A stretch of DNA of 59,383 nucleotides from assembly GCA_964551925.1 (NCBI GenBank), contig CAZKFA010000005.1:1-59383 (forward strand), read 5' to 3'. Position 1 is the stretch's first letter; every line of letters starts with the position of its first letter. Shown in pieces: positions 43,254 through 52,273 of the stretch. The notes beneath the pieces are model-generated. The model worked only from the letters and a program-made list of their open reading frames with translations, was not told where the DNA came from and searched no databases. Source of the stretch: CAZKFA01 sp964551925. Its GTDB lineage: Bacteria; Cyanobacteriota; Vampirovibrionia; LMEP-6097. Made by a program: the position numbers and the translations under genes.

Positions 43254-44439
43254 TTCCAGCATTACGCAAACGTTCGAAGGCTTCTTGAATGCGCGGGACA
43301 TCAGTTGTCATTGCAATTCTAAAGAAACCCTCTCCAGTAGCACCAAAGGCATTACCAGGAGAGACAACAATACCGCATTTATCAAGTAGCATTTCGCAAA
43401 AATCTGCTGACGAGGTAAATGCTCTTGGTATCGGAGCCCAGATAAACATCGTAGACTTCGGAGCTTCTATATTCCAACCTAAAGAACGTAAACCATCTAT
43501 AATCGCAAGGCGACGTGGATCATAAATATCTTGATTACGCTTCTCAACATCTTCTTGAGGGATTTGCAAGCCTCTAATTCCCGCTTGCTGAATGGCTTTG
43601 AACACACCACTATCAACATTAGTCTTAACTTGCGATAGAGCTTGAATAGCTACTTTGTTGCCAAGCACCCAACCCAAGCGCCAGCCAGTCATATTGTAAC
43701 TCTTAGAGAACGAATGAAACTCAATCGCTATGTCTTCAGCACCCTTGGCGTTGAAGATTGAGGGCGACGTATAACCTTCAAAGTAAATCTCTGAGTACGC
43801 CATATCATGACACAGCAAAATTCCATACTTAGTACAGAAGTCCACCGCCTTCTGGAAAAACTCCACTGTTGCTGTCGCACTAGTTGGATTGTTCGGATAG
43901 TTCAAGAACATTAGCTTTGCTTTGGTTCTTATCTCTTCGGGTATCGCATCAAGATCAGGCAGGAAACTGTTCTTAGCAAGTAACGGCATCTTATACGGAG
44001 TTCCACCAGCAAAAATAGTACCAGTGTTATAAACCGGATAACCAGGATCTGGAATCAATGTATAATCACCAGGATCCACAAAAGCTAGAAACACATTATG
44101 GATGGATTCTTTTGAACCAACCGTTGAAAGACACTCAGAAATTGGATCAAACTCCTTAACAGCAAATCTTTCAGAGACCCATTTACAGCAAGCTTTGCGG
44201 AATTCTAAGGTACCAGTATAAGGTGGGTAATCATGATTAGCTGGATTGTCAATGGCATCATGCATTTCATCAATCACCGGCTGCATGGTAGCCTTGTCTG
44301 GATCACCAATACCCATATTAATTACATCCACACCACGAGCTTTAGCTTCGGCTTTTTTCTGGTCGATGCGTGCAAAAAGATAAGGTGGAATAAGTTCTAA
44401 CTTCTTAGATGTTCTAAATTTTGTTTGTGTGTCTGTCAT
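43243..44439 (-). CDS. dapL: LL-diaminopimelate aminotransferase
   Basis: 398 residues. A fold-type I PLP enzyme that converts tetrahydrodipicolinate to LL-diaminopimelate in one step for lysine and peptidoglycan. PPYLFARIDQKKAEA, INMGIGDPDKATM, SKESIHN, NYPNNPTSA, and FSKSYNMTGWRLGW with the PLP Lys match DapL rather than general aspartate aminotransferases. The DapL route is used by cyanobacteria, plants and Chlamydia. The start ATG 44439 is 9 nt after an extended -10 (TGC-TAAAAT). Confidence 0.92.
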   Translation of the reverse strand: MTDTQTKFRTSKKLELIPPYLFARIDQKKAEAKARGVDVINMGIGDPDKATMQPVIDEMHDAIDNPANHDYPPYTGTLEFRKACCKWVSERFAVKEFDPISECLSTVGSKESIHNVFLAFVDPGDYTLIPDPGYPVYNTGTIFAGGTPYKMPLLAKNSFLPDLDAIPEEIRTKAKLMFLNYPNNPTSATATVEFFQKAVDFCTKYGILLCHDMAYSEIYFEGYTSPSIFNAKGAEDIAIEFHSFSKSYNMTGWRLGWVLGNKVAIQALSQVKTNVDSGVFKAIQQAGIRGLQIPQEDVEKRNQDIYDPRRLAIIDGLRSLGWNIEAPKSTMFIWAPIPRAFTSSADFCEMLLDKCGIVVSPGNAFGATGEGFFRIAMTTDVPRIQEAFERLRNAGIRF

Positions 44440-44448
44440 AACCAAAAT

Positions 44449-44457
44449 ATTTTAGCA
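44449..44457 (-). promoter_or_regulatory. Extended -10 of dapL, leaderless
   Basis: Minus strand TGC-TAAAAT (hexamer 44454-44449), 9 nt before ATG 44439. Confidence 0.55.
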
Positions 44458-45255
44458 TTAGCCACAAACAAAGGCTAACAATAAATAAAAACTCGTCTCA
44501 TTGAGCATAAGACCAGCGCCCAAACTATCCCCATTGTGTCCTTGTAGCTTGCGACGCAGATACAAAAATATAAACCATGACACTATAAGCCAAGGCACTA
44601 TCATAAAATCACAAAGCATCAATTCAGAAAACGATAAAGGATACTTTAATAAAAATACCAAAGCCGTAATTTTCATAACAAAAAACGATACTAGAATATC
44701 AACAAAAATCTTACGCTTAGTATTCACAGACTTAAACAAAGCGAGCGAACCAGTTTGTTCTTCGACTTGAAAATGAATCACCAAGAGAGATACAAAGCGA
44801 GACATGATTGGCAGTAACAGCAACAACAAGGCGACTAAATAAAAATTACTATGATAATCAATCTGTGCTAAGGATATCACTTGAACCAACAGCACAACCA
44901 TTCCAGCCATTGCCCCAAAAGCCCCTACTCGACTATCTTTCATGACACCGAGAGTCTCAGCTCTTGTTTTCTTAGATGCAGCGATACCATCAAAACTATC
45001 CATCAAACCATCCATGTGTAAGCCACCACTCAAAAACAAATTAGCAAGTACTATGATTAAAGCAAGTAGATAAGGTCTCTGCTCACCTATAAAAAACAAT
45101 ATAATAATATTTAGCAATCCATAAAGCAAAGCAACTACACTAAGATACTTTAACGATCCAGCCCAGTGACTAGCTTCTAGCTTAGCTTTTGGTGCCACTG
45201 GTAACAATGTAAAAAAAGAAATAATTGCTCTAAACTGATTAATTTGCCTATTCAA
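44458..45255 (-). CDS. cobS: Adenosylcobinamide-GDP ribazoletransferase
   Basis: About 265 residues with several membrane segments. It joins the lower ligand to cobinamide in cobalamin assembly. LSGGLHMDGLMDSFDGIAA and MKDSRVGAFGAMAG are the family motifs. No other cob genes are near, so the cell may salvage cobinamide or carry the rest elsewhere. I chose TTG 45255, which overlaps the cysS stop (TTGAATAG), implying coupled translation. Confidence 0.88.
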   Translation of the reverse strand: MNRQINQFRAIISFFTLLPVAPKAKLEASHWAGSLKYLSVVALLYGLLNIIILFFIGEQRPYLLALIIVLANLFLSGGLHMDGLMDSFDGIAASKKTRAETLGVMKDSRVGAFGAMAGMVVLLVQVISLAQIDYHSNFYLVALLLLLLPIMSRFVSLLVIHFQVEEQTGSLALFKSVNTKRKIFVDILVSFFVMKITALVFLLKYPLSFSELMLCDFMIVPWLIVSWFIFLYLRRKLQGHNGDSLGAGLMLNETSFYLLLAFVCG

Positions 45256-46609
45256 GAACCCACTCACTTGCTTTATCTTTATGGTCTTTAATCGTAACAC
45301 CTGCAGCAATCAACCGATCTCGAATCTTATCACTGGTCGCAAAATCTTTATTCAAGCGTGCTTGATAACGCATCTCCATCAGCAGATCAAGAGCCGCCGC
45401 CAAAACCTTATCACTACTAGCTTTAGACCCAAGCTCAGCGAACAAATTAAAACCCAAAATATCTAGAATACAAATCACCGTATCCACTTCTTGTTTATTA
45501 TCAAACAACAAAGCCAGAGCTTTAGGACTACCCAGATCATCATCCATCACTCTAGTAAACTGCTCTAATAGGCTATTATTAATAACTAAGCCTTTCTTAT
45601 CAAATCCATCAGCAAGCTCTGAGAGCCTTGGCTTAATTACTGCAAACAATTTATCCAAGCCACTTTCAGCAGCAGCTAAGGCTTCATGACTAAAGTTGAG
45701 TTGTTTCTTGTAATGAGTGCTTAAACAAAAATATCTAATAGTATTAGCCTTGTAGGTTTGCAATAGTTCTTTAATAGTAAGAAAATTACCATCTGACTTA
45801 GACATCTTAGAACCATTAAGCATCACCATACCATTATGCAGCCAGTACTTAGCAAGGGGCTTACCAGTCAATGACTCGGATTGAGCACATTCATTCTCGT
45901 GATGTGGATGCAACAAATCATCACCACCAGCATGAATATCAAGCGTATCACCAGCACCAAGCTCTGACAGCAATACTGCTATCATAGTACTACACTCTAG
46001 ATGCCAGCCTGGTCTACCCAAACCCCAAGGTGATTGAAACGCAGACTCTGTGAAGGATTTCCACAACGCAAAATCAAGCTGATCTTGTTTTTTGTCGTTG
46101 CCCTCTACTCGTGCCAGACCCTCACGTAACTCTGTCAGTGACTGTCCTTTGAGCTGCCCATAAGCTTTATGCTTAGCTACTCTAAAATAAACATCTCCAT
46201 CAACAACATAAGCAAGATCCTTATCAATAAGAGCCTGAATGAAATTAAACATCTGCGGTAAATAATCAGTCGCTCGCGGCTCATAAGTAGGCCAGCTAAC
46301 ATTGAGTGCCACCATATCCTGCCAGAACTCATAAGTCATAGCCCGTGATAACATATCAGGACTAATAACCAGTTCTGCAGCGCGTTTGACAATCTTGTCA
46401 TCGACATTGGTAATATTGCGAATCCAATTTACTTGATAACCTTTGTAACGCAAGTAGCGATAAAGCAAATCCCAAACCAACCCACTACGCGCATGCCCAA
46501 TATGCGAATGATCATAGACAGTAGGACCGCAGCTATAAACATTTACCTGATTAGCTTTGATAGGTTGGAACTCTTCAAGCTTACGTGTTAAATTATTAAA
46601 AAGCTTCAT
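45248..46609 (-). CDS. cysS: Cysteinyl-tRNA synthetase
   Basis: 453 residues, full length. HIGH-type motif HIGHARSG preceded by the zinc ligand in YSCGPTVYD, further zinc residues in HLECS and HHENECAQSE, and the KMSKSDGN loop are all present. It lies 8 bp after ybeY. Confidence 0.97.
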   Translation of the reverse strand: MKLFNNLTRKLEEFQPIKANQVNVYSCGPTVYDHSHIGHARSGLVWDLLYRYLRYKGYQVNWIRNITNVDDKIVKRAAELVISPDMLSRAMTYEFWQDMVALNVSWPTYEPRATDYLPQMFNFIQALIDKDLAYVVDGDVYFRVAKHKAYGQLKGQSLTELREGLARVEGNDKKQDQLDFALWKSFTESAFQSPWGLGRPGWHLECSTMIAVLLSELGAGDTLDIHAGGDDLLHPHHENECAQSESLTGKPLAKYWLHNGMVMLNGSKMSKSDGNFLTIKELLQTYKANTIRYFCLSTHYKKQLNFSHEALAAAESGLDKLFAVIKPRLSELADGFDKKGLVINNSLLEQFTRVMDDDLGSPKALALLFDNKQEVDTVICILDILGFNLFAELGSKASSDKVLAAALDLLMEMRYQARLNKDFATSDKIRDRLIAAGVTIKDHKDKASEWVLE

Positions 46610-46617
46610 ATTAAAGA

Positions 46618-47166
46618 CTAACCTTTAAAGCATGGCATCTTAGAACTCTTCGCTGATAGAATTCTATCCTGCAACTTAAACATCTCATTAGCTTCTTCTC
46701 TAGTCTCATGGTCATAGCCAAGCAAATGAAGAACTCCATGTACGAACAATAGAGACAGTTCTGATTTCAGACTGCGTTCTTGCTCAAGAGCCTGTCTCTG
46801 AGCATAGTCAAAACAAATAATCACATCTCCAAGAGAAGCATCATCAGGATCAATATCGGCTCCGCCAGTTAAATCATCAAACTTACCCAAATCTGAAGTC
46901 AAATTACCAATCGCATTGAATGACAAAACATCAGTCACTTCATCGATATTACGGTACATATAATTTAATCGTCGCATCTCTTCGGCATCACAGAAGCTAA
47001 GTACCACTTCTTGATTAGAAAAATACGGTTTAAATGTGGTGTTGTAAACTGTCTCAGCAAGCTCATCCCAAGCAGCTAAGCTCTCAAGATCGACAGCTTC
47101 ACCAGAGAGTAAATCCTTGATCTGAGTTTGTTCATTTAGACGTATTGATAATGCAACTTTTGCCAC
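46618..47166 (-). CDS. ybeY: Endoribonuclease YbeY
   Basis: 182 residues. The metal motif HGVLHLLGYDHE is intact. It processes the 16S rRNA 3' end and acts in ribosome quality control. A TACAAT lies 7 nt before the GTG start at 47166, inside the end of the flagellar gene upstream. Confidence 0.94.
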   Translation of the reverse strand: MAKVALSIRLNEQTQIKDLLSGEAVDLESLAAWDELAETVYNTTFKPYFSNQEVVLSFCDAEEMRRLNYMYRNIDEVTDVLSFNAIGNLTSDLGKFDDLTGGADIDPDDASLGDVIICFDYAQRQALEQERSLKSELSLLFVHGVLHLLGYDHETREEANEMFKLQDRILSAKSSKMPCFKG

Positions 47167-47171
47167 GATAC

Positions 47172-48065
47172 TTATTGTATCATTTCAATCGCGGTTCCGC
47201 TGATTTTATCAGCCAGCTTATGGATTTGGGTCGAAGCCTGAAAATATCTTTGTGCATCAGTTAAGTTATGGGCTTCAATTTTTATCCAAGAATTACTCTT
47301 CTCAAGTGCCTCAGATACAACTAGAGTCTCATTGACGCCGAAGCTTGACAAACCACTTTTAGGACAAGCCTTAAAATACACTCCGTCTTTAACATCTATC
47401 AATCCATCAGGATTGTTGAAATCCACAACATGTACTTTATATAAGGAGACAAGATTATGACCATCTCTACCGTAGATCACACCATCTTCACCAACTCTAA
47501 TCTCATCAAAATTACCAAGATAGCGACCATTACGTGGATCAAGAGATAAATTAATATCACCAATCGGAGCGACAGCAGGACCAGCTGGATTCAATGATTG
47601 AGCGTTATTGGTATAAGGATTATTAAAAGGATCGACAAAGTTTGGATTGACTTGATCAAAATCTGGATTACCAGGAATTGGACCTAATATTCTAGTTTGT
47701 GCACCAGCTAGTGGTATACCTTGTACTTTGAAACCTTCAATAGTAACCAAATTACCTTCACCATCTAAATGAAAATCTCCTAAACGAGTGTACAAAGGTT
47801 TCTGGGTTCTTGGATCTTGGACAGTAAAGAATCCTCTACCTTGAAGCATCATCTTGGTCCACTCACCAATTCGCGGCTCTTGCTTTCCCTGAGCCCATCT
47901 GTAACCATTATCATGGATTTCTCCACCATTCATAAAATCAGAAAACGAATAACGCTTAGCACGATGTCCATTCATCGAATAACCATAAATATTACTCGAG
48001 ATGACATCCATCAACTCTACTGAGTTAGCGGTTGCGTTTTGTGATAAGTGTTGTATTCTGTTCAT
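47172..48065 (-). CDS. Flagellar hook/rod protein of the FlgE/FlgF/FlgG family
   Basis: 297 residues. The central motifs GRGFFTVQDP, YTRLGDFHLDGEGNLVT and GFKVQG and the C-terminal helix (SWIKIEAHNLTDAQRYFQAS) are those of basal-body rod and hook proteins. The N-terminal helix is short and Asn/Ser-rich. It could be FlgG, FlgF or a small FlgE. It follows the fliK-like gene by 12 bp with a strong GGGGAG ribosome-binding site. Confidence 0.85.
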   Translation of the reverse strand: MNRIQHLSQNATANSVELMDVISSNIYGYSMNGHRAKRYSFSDFMNGGEIHDNGYRWAQGKQEPRIGEWTKMMLQGRGFFTVQDPRTQKPLYTRLGDFHLDGEGNLVTIEGFKVQGIPLAGAQTRILGPIPGNPDFDQVNPNFVDPFNNPYTNNAQSLNPAGPAVAPIGDINLSLDPRNGRYLGNFDEIRVGEDGVIYGRDGHNLVSLYKVHVVDFNNPDGLIDVKDGVYFKACPKSGLSSFGVNETLVVSEALEKSNSWIKIEAHNLTDAQRYFQASTQIHKLADKISGTAIEMIQ

Positions 48066-48077
48066 CCCTCTACTCCC

Positions 48078-48872
48078 CTAAGCAGCCTGCTTTGTTTTGT
48101 TACGTGCCATATGTGAGTGCACCACATCAGAATCATAAGCAGTCAGACTTGCCAAATTAATATTATGCTTACGCAAAATACCAGCTAACTCTGCTTGACC
48201 ACCTTGCAGACGTGTCATCGCTTCTTTAGAACCGATTGCTTGAACAGTAACAGCACCTTTGTTGGTACGTACTATCAAAGTCTCAATATCATAAAGTCCA
48301 GGAATATCAATTCTAATAGCTTTATTAGTTGGGTCTTCGGTAATTCTGGGAGCCATATCTTCCCACTTAGCAAGTTGTCTTTTACGATCATTGCCGTCGT
48401 GCTGTTGATACTCAGGAGCCGCTTGGTTACCTTCTTTGACAGCTTCAGTAATAGTCTTACTGTTACTTTGGCTAACCTCTGCTTTCATGCTTTCTGAATG
48501 GTTATATTTATTAGCAATTTCTTCAGCAGTTTTTTGGCTTTCTTCAAAATTCTCTATTGTTTGTTTTTCTTTCACAAGTTCTTTATCACGAATATCTTTA
48601 ACTTTCTCTTGAATTTCTTGTACCAAACTAGCGCTCATATTAGTAGTAATAACTTTTTCTGTCTTTGTCTCTTTGACTAGAACAGGTATTTCTTCTGCTG
48701 TTAATTTTGGTAGAGCTGATCTTTCAGAACCCGCTTGTTCACGCATTTTGGCAAATTCATTAGCAAAACTAAGTTTATTGTTATTGATGCTTGGGCCATT
48801 GCTAATAAGACTATTAGCATTCATGCCAGCAGTAAGATGATTTTTGAAATTTGTTTCAATCTTATGATTCAC
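48078..48872 (-). CDS. FliK-like flagellar hook-length protein, promoter box D
   Basis: 264 residues from GTG 48872. The first ~160 residues are polar, Glu/Lys/Asn-rich and probably disordered. The last ~85 resemble the FliK C-terminal domain (IETLIVRTNKGAVTVQAI, LAGILRKHNINLASLTAY). FliK measures hook length and switches export. The call rests on this weak similarity and on its position between fliJ and a hook/rod gene. Confidence 0.6.
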   Translation of the reverse strand: MNHKIETNFKNHLTAGMNANSLISNGPSINNNKLSFANEFAKMREQAGSERSALPKLTAEEIPVLVKETKTEKVITTNMSASLVQEIQEKVKDIRDKELVKEKQTIENFEESQKTAEEIANKYNHSESMKAEVSQSNSKTITEAVKEGNQAAPEYQQHDGNDRKRQLAKWEDMAPRITEDPTNKAIRIDIPGLYDIETLIVRTNKGAVTVQAIGSKEAMTRLQGGQAELAGILRKHNINLASLTAYDSDVVHSHMARNKTKQAA

Positions 48873-48878
48873 GCCCCC

Positions 48879-48911
48879 AAGATATCAAAAACAAGTTAAG
48901 GATCAGTTAAG
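48879..48911 (-). promoter_or_regulatory. Promoter box D (11-bp direct repeat) and -10
   Basis: Minus strand: CTTAACT (48911-48905), GATC, CTTAACT (48900-48894), 9 bp, TATCTT (48884-48879), 6 bp, GTG at 48872. The first half-site overlaps the fliJ stop codon. Confidence 0.75.
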
Positions 48912-49353
48912 GATTGCTATTTTTCTTTAATTTATCGGTGGCATATTTAAGAGCATTTTTTTCATCAGTCTCTTTTTGCTCTACACGATTGGCTTCTAGA
49001 TGATAGGCTTCAGCTTGCTTCTCCTTGAGTTTTTGCAAAGCTTCAAGTTCTTTTTGTGCATTTAATAAAGCTTTACGAGCCTGTATTACAGCTTGCTCAC
49101 AATCAGCCTGATGTTTCTGTGCTTTCTCTAATAATGTTTTAGTGTGCTTGATCACCCGTAAATGATCTTGTGCTAATTGATAATTATTCTTAATTAATTC
49201 CTCATGACGATGGCGTAAATCTTCAATCAGAGCCTTGGTTTTTTCTTTAGCTTGTTTAAGCGCGAGTTGTGATTTAATAAGCTCTTTCTGGGCTCGATCA
49301 ACAGCTTCTTGTCTTAGTACTAAGACTTTTTCGAGTCTGAATTTAAATACCAT
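48907..49353 (-). CDS. fliJ: Flagellar export protein FliJ
   Basis: 148 residues from ATG 49353. FKFRLEKVLVLRQEAVDRAQ is the typical FliJ start, and the rest is a long coiled coil of Lys/Glu/Ala/Gln helices. FliJ is the central stalk of the flagellar export ATPase and a chaperone escort. A longer frame reaches 49380 but would include the -10 box. Confidence 0.85.
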   Translation of the reverse strand: MVFKFRLEKVLVLRQEAVDRAQKELIKSQLALKQAKEKTKALIEDLRHRHEELIKNNYQLAQDHLRVIKHTKTLLEKAQKHQADCEQAVIQARKALLNAQKELEALQKLKEKQAEAYHLEANRVEQKETDEKNALKYATDKLKKNSNP

Positions 49354-49362
49354 TCCAAGCTC

Positions 49363-49395
49363 ATTATAAGAACTTATCACTAAGCTTTGGTTAAG
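49363..49395 (-). promoter_or_regulatory. Promoter box C of fliJ (11-bp direct repeat) and -10
   Basis: Minus strand: CTTAACC (49395-49389), AAAG, CTTAGTG (49384-49378, imperfect), 9 bp, TATAAT (49368-49363), 9 bp, ATG at 49353. Confidence 0.75.
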
Positions 49396-49474
49396 GAATT
49401 AATTTTACAGTGCTTAATTGTTTACCATTCTTCTGAAAACAATATTAAGAAAAGATTTTTTGATGCTTTTAGCT

Positions 49475-49483
49475 TGCTAGAAT
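49475..49483 (+). promoter_or_regulatory. Extended -10 of rpsB, leaderless
   Basis: TGC-TAGAAT (hexamer 49478-49483), 8 nt before the ATG at 49492. Confidence 0.5.
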
Positions 49484-49491
49484 GCTTAGAT

Positions 49492-50253
49492 ATGTCAACA
49501 GTAGTAGAAAAAGAAACAGCAGCAGTAAATGATGAGCAGAGTAAAGCTAAAGCCGAAGAAGCCAAAAAGTTATTGAAAGTATTAGTAGAAGCCGGAGTAC
49601 ATCTTGGACACCCCACTCAAAAGTGGAATCCAAAAATGGCAGAGTATATTTATGAATCACGCGATGGAGTACACATCATCAATCTTGGTCACACAGTTAA
49701 CAACTTAATGCACACTGCAGACTACTTAAAAAAACAAGCAAAACTTGGACGTAATATTTTGTACGTTGGTACCTCTAAACAATGCTCTACAATTGTAAAA
49801 AGCGAAGCAGAAAGAGCAGAAATTTTTTACATCAACCAGAGATGGCTTGGTGGCTTAATTACAAACTTCGATACTATCAGAGCAAGACTTAACAAACTAA
49901 GAGAACTTGAAAGCGCTAAAGAAACTGGTGGCTTTGAGAAGCTTGGTAAAAAAGAAGTAGCTAAACTTAATCGTCAAATCCTTAAACTCAATAGATCACT
50001 TGGTGGTCTAAAGAAAATGAGAGGCAGACCAGATGTAGTTGTAGTCTTCGATCAAAACAAAGATGATATTGCTATCACTGAAGCTCGCAAGGCGGGTTTG
50101 GTAGTAGTAGCTCTTGCCGATACTGACTGCAACCCAGAAAACATTGATTATTTAATTCCAGCTAATAACGATTCAATGAAATCAGTTGAAGTACTTATTA
50201 AATATTTAACTGAAGCTATTTTGGCAGGACAAGCTGCGAACAAAAGAAGATAA
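49492..50253 (+). CDS. rpsB: Ribosomal protein uS2
   Basis: 253 residues from ATG 49492, with a ~25-residue Glu/Lys N-terminal extension. EAGVHLGHPTQKWNPKM, QRWLGGLITNFDTI and ALADTDCNP are conserved. It is followed by tsf, the usual pair. No Shine-Dalgarno is visible, and the -10 box lies 8 nt upstream. Confidence 0.96.
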   Translation: MSTVVEKETAAVNDEQSKAKAEEAKKLLKVLVEAGVHLGHPTQKWNPKMAEYIYESRDGVHIINLGHTVNNLMHTADYLKKQAKLGRNILYVGTSKQCSTIVKSEAERAEIFYINQRWLGGLITNFDTIRARLNKLRELESAKETGGFEKLGKKEVAKLNRQILKLNRSLGGLKKMRGRPDVVVVFDQNKDDIAITEARKAGLVVVALADTDCNPENIDYLIPANNDSMKSVEVLIKYLTEAILAGQAANKRR

Positions 50254-50298
50254 TTCTTAATCAGCTACAACAATCAATCAACAAAAGGAAAATAAATT

Positions 50299-51180
50299 AT
50301 GAGTTTCACAGCAAAAGACGTCGCTAAATTAAGAGAGATGACCGGTGCGGGCATGATGAACTGCAAGAAGGCTCTTGAAGAGACGAACGGTAATATGGAC
50401 GAAGCTGTTAATTACTTGCGCCAAAAAGGTATCGCAAACGCTGCAAAAAAAGCTGGCAACATTGCTGCTGAAGGTTTGCTCGCTGCGGCTATTGCTGATG
50501 ACAAACATAGCGCAGCTATAGTAGAAGTCAATGCACAAACGGATTTCGTTGCTAAGAATGATGACTTCAAACAATTCGTTAAAGACGTCGCTCAAACTGC
50601 CCTCACAAACAAGACAGCTACTATTGAAGCTCTACTAGCTAGCAAGCTTGGTTCAACCACAGTAAAAGAGGCTGCAGTTGAATTAACCGCTAAGATCGGT
50701 GAGAAAATTGATGTGCGTCGTGTTAAATTAATCACGAGCAAAGGTACTGTAGCAAGCTACATCCACCCTGTTGGCTCTAAAGTTGGCACTATAATTGCTT
50801 TTGGTGATACCATCGACACACAAAAAGCAAATGACATCGCGATGCATATCGCTGCTGCGGCTCCAGCTCCAGAATATATAGTTAAAGAAGAAATCCCTGC
50901 TGATGTCCTTGCCAAAGAAAAAGAAATCGAAAGTGGTAAAGAAGATTTGCAAGGTAAACCTGCTGAAATTGTTGAGAAGATAGTTGCTGGTAGAGTAGAT
51001 AAACTTTTGGCTGCTAGAGTCTTATTAGAACAGGCTTTTGTCAAAGATCCAAACCAAAAAGTCAAAGACTATATTGGATCTACTAGTATTGTAGAATTCG
51101 TACGTTTCAACCTTGGTGAAGGAATTGAACGTAAAGAAACAAATTTTGCTGATGAAGTTGCTGCCGCTATTGGTGGTTAA
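50299..51180 (+). CDS. tsf: Elongation factor Ts
   Basis: 293 residues, the two-subdomain long form. It recycles EF-Tu. KLREMTGAGMMNCKKALEE and NAQTDFVAKNDDF are conserved. The end (GEGIERKETNFADEVAA) recalls cyanobacterial and plastid EF-Ts. AAAAGGAA precedes the ATG. Confidence 0.96.
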   Translation: MSFTAKDVAKLREMTGAGMMNCKKALEETNGNMDEAVNYLRQKGIANAAKKAGNIAAEGLLAAAIADDKHSAAIVEVNAQTDFVAKNDDFKQFVKDVAQTALTNKTATIEALLASKLGSTTVKEAAVELTAKIGEKIDVRRVKLITSKGTVASYIHPVGSKVGTIIAFGDTIDTQKANDIAMHIAAAAPAPEYIVKEEIPADVLAKEKEIESGKEDLQGKPAEIVEKIVAGRVDKLLAARVLLEQAFVKDPNQKVKDYIGSTSIVEFVRFNLGEGIERKETNFADEVAAAIGG

Positions 51181-51230
51181 TCGTCACAAAAAGTAGACCC
51201 GTTCTAAAAATCTTATTGGACTAGGTCTAT

Positions 51231-51318
51231 GCCGCAGTGGTGAAATTGGTAGACGCGCCAGACTCAAAATCTGGTTCTCGTCAAGAGAGTGTCGGTTCGA
51301 TTCCGACCTGCGGCACCA
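51231..51318 (+). tRNA. tRNA-Leu (CAA)
   Basis: 88 nt including encoded CCA. The acceptor stem GCCGCAG/CTGCGGC, the anticodon loop CTCAAAA (anticodon CAA), a variable arm typical of class II tRNA and the T-loop TTCGATT are present. Confidence 0.95.
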
Positions 51319-51322
51319 TTTT

Positions 51323-52237
51323 TTAGGAGGTCATTAAATGCCTTAAAGCAACTTGAGCTTTTGGTATGAGTTTGAGCAAACGTTGCCTAATAGCTTCTCT
51401 AGTTCTGCCACGTTCTTCACCTAACTCTTCTAGAGTTTTACCCTCGCCAAATCTTCCTAAAAGCAAGGCCCATTGATCACGCTTCAAACGAGCAGGTTTA
51501 GATCTATGACTAGGTTCAGACATAATCTTTTGAATCTGAGTTATAGTTTCATCTCGCATTAACTCATGACAAAGATCAGCCGAACCAGGTGCTGCTAGAT
51601 TGCTAGCAAAATTATAATTAGGATGAAAAGTCAAAGGATCTGTTTTTAGTTTCGCCGAAGCTTTTCTTGGCTGGGATTGCCAGATCAACTCTCTAATAAA
51701 ACGCTCTCTTAATACATATCTAAAACTAATTCTCTTGCCATCTCTAGTTTTAAAGTTACAATCAAAATTTCTGATTGTATTGAACAGAGCGAGTGAAGAT
51801 GCTTTTTTAACTTGGTGAGGAGTTAATTGTAAACGCTTAGCTAAAGGCTGACCGATCCATTCCAACCATTTGTTGAGGCCAGCTTTACTACAAGCAGCAT
51901 AAATTTCACCAAGCTTAGCTTTGTACTCTGGCCCGAAAGCCTCTCGACTTGCTTGTTTCTTAGGTCGATAATTAAATTGTCCTAACTTGGGACTATGACT
52001 TTTGATTTGAGCTTTAATTACAGCAATGTCCTCTTTTGCTAATTCTTGAGCATGTAAGTTACGGTGCAACGCTCGATGCCGAGCCCTCACTTGCTTCAAT
52101 GGCTCAGGTAGATGAGGGGCTAATCGTTTCATCAAACGGTAATATTGCCTACCAGTCATCTGATACTGAGATTCGAGAGGTACGTTGGCGATAGCACCAC
52201 GCTCCTTCATCTCCTTGATAATCTGACTAGTAATCAC
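51323..52237 (-). CDS. Divergent sigma-70-family-like protein
   Basis: 304 residues from GTG 52237. The last ~55 residues are a clear region 4 helix-turn-helix (LLGRFGEGKTLEELGEERG and TREAIRQRLLKL). Residues ~145-185 (SLALFNTIRNFDC and ISFRYVLRERFIRELIW) resemble a divergent region 2. The basic N-terminal ~120 residues match nothing I know. It may be an alternative sigma factor or a regulator derived from one. It lies directly downstream of a gene with promoter box E. An extended -10 (TGC-TAAGAT) lies 6 nt before the GTG. Confidence 0.75.
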   Translation of the reverse strand: MITSQIIKEMKERGAIANVPLESQYQMTGRQYYRLMKRLAPHLPEPLKQVRARHRALHRNLHAQELAKEDIAVIKAQIKSHSPKLGQFNYRPKKQASREAFGPEYKAKLGEIYAACSKAGLNKWLEWIGQPLAKRLQLTPHQVKKASSLALFNTIRNFDCNFKTRDGKRISFRYVLRERFIRELIWQSQPRKASAKLKTDPLTFHPNYNFASNLAAPGSADLCHELMRDETITQIQKIMSEPSHRSKPARLKRDQWALLLGRFGEGKTLEELGEERGRTREAIRQRLLKLIPKAQVALRHLMTS

Positions 52238-52243
52238 ATAATT

Positions 52244-52252
52244 ATCTTAGCA
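52244..52252 (-). promoter_or_regulatory. Extended -10 of the sigma-like gene
   Basis: Minus strand TGC-TAAGAT (hexamer 52249-52244), 6 nt before GTG 52237. Confidence 0.5.
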
Positions 52253-52273
52253 TACGGGATCAGATAAGACGCA

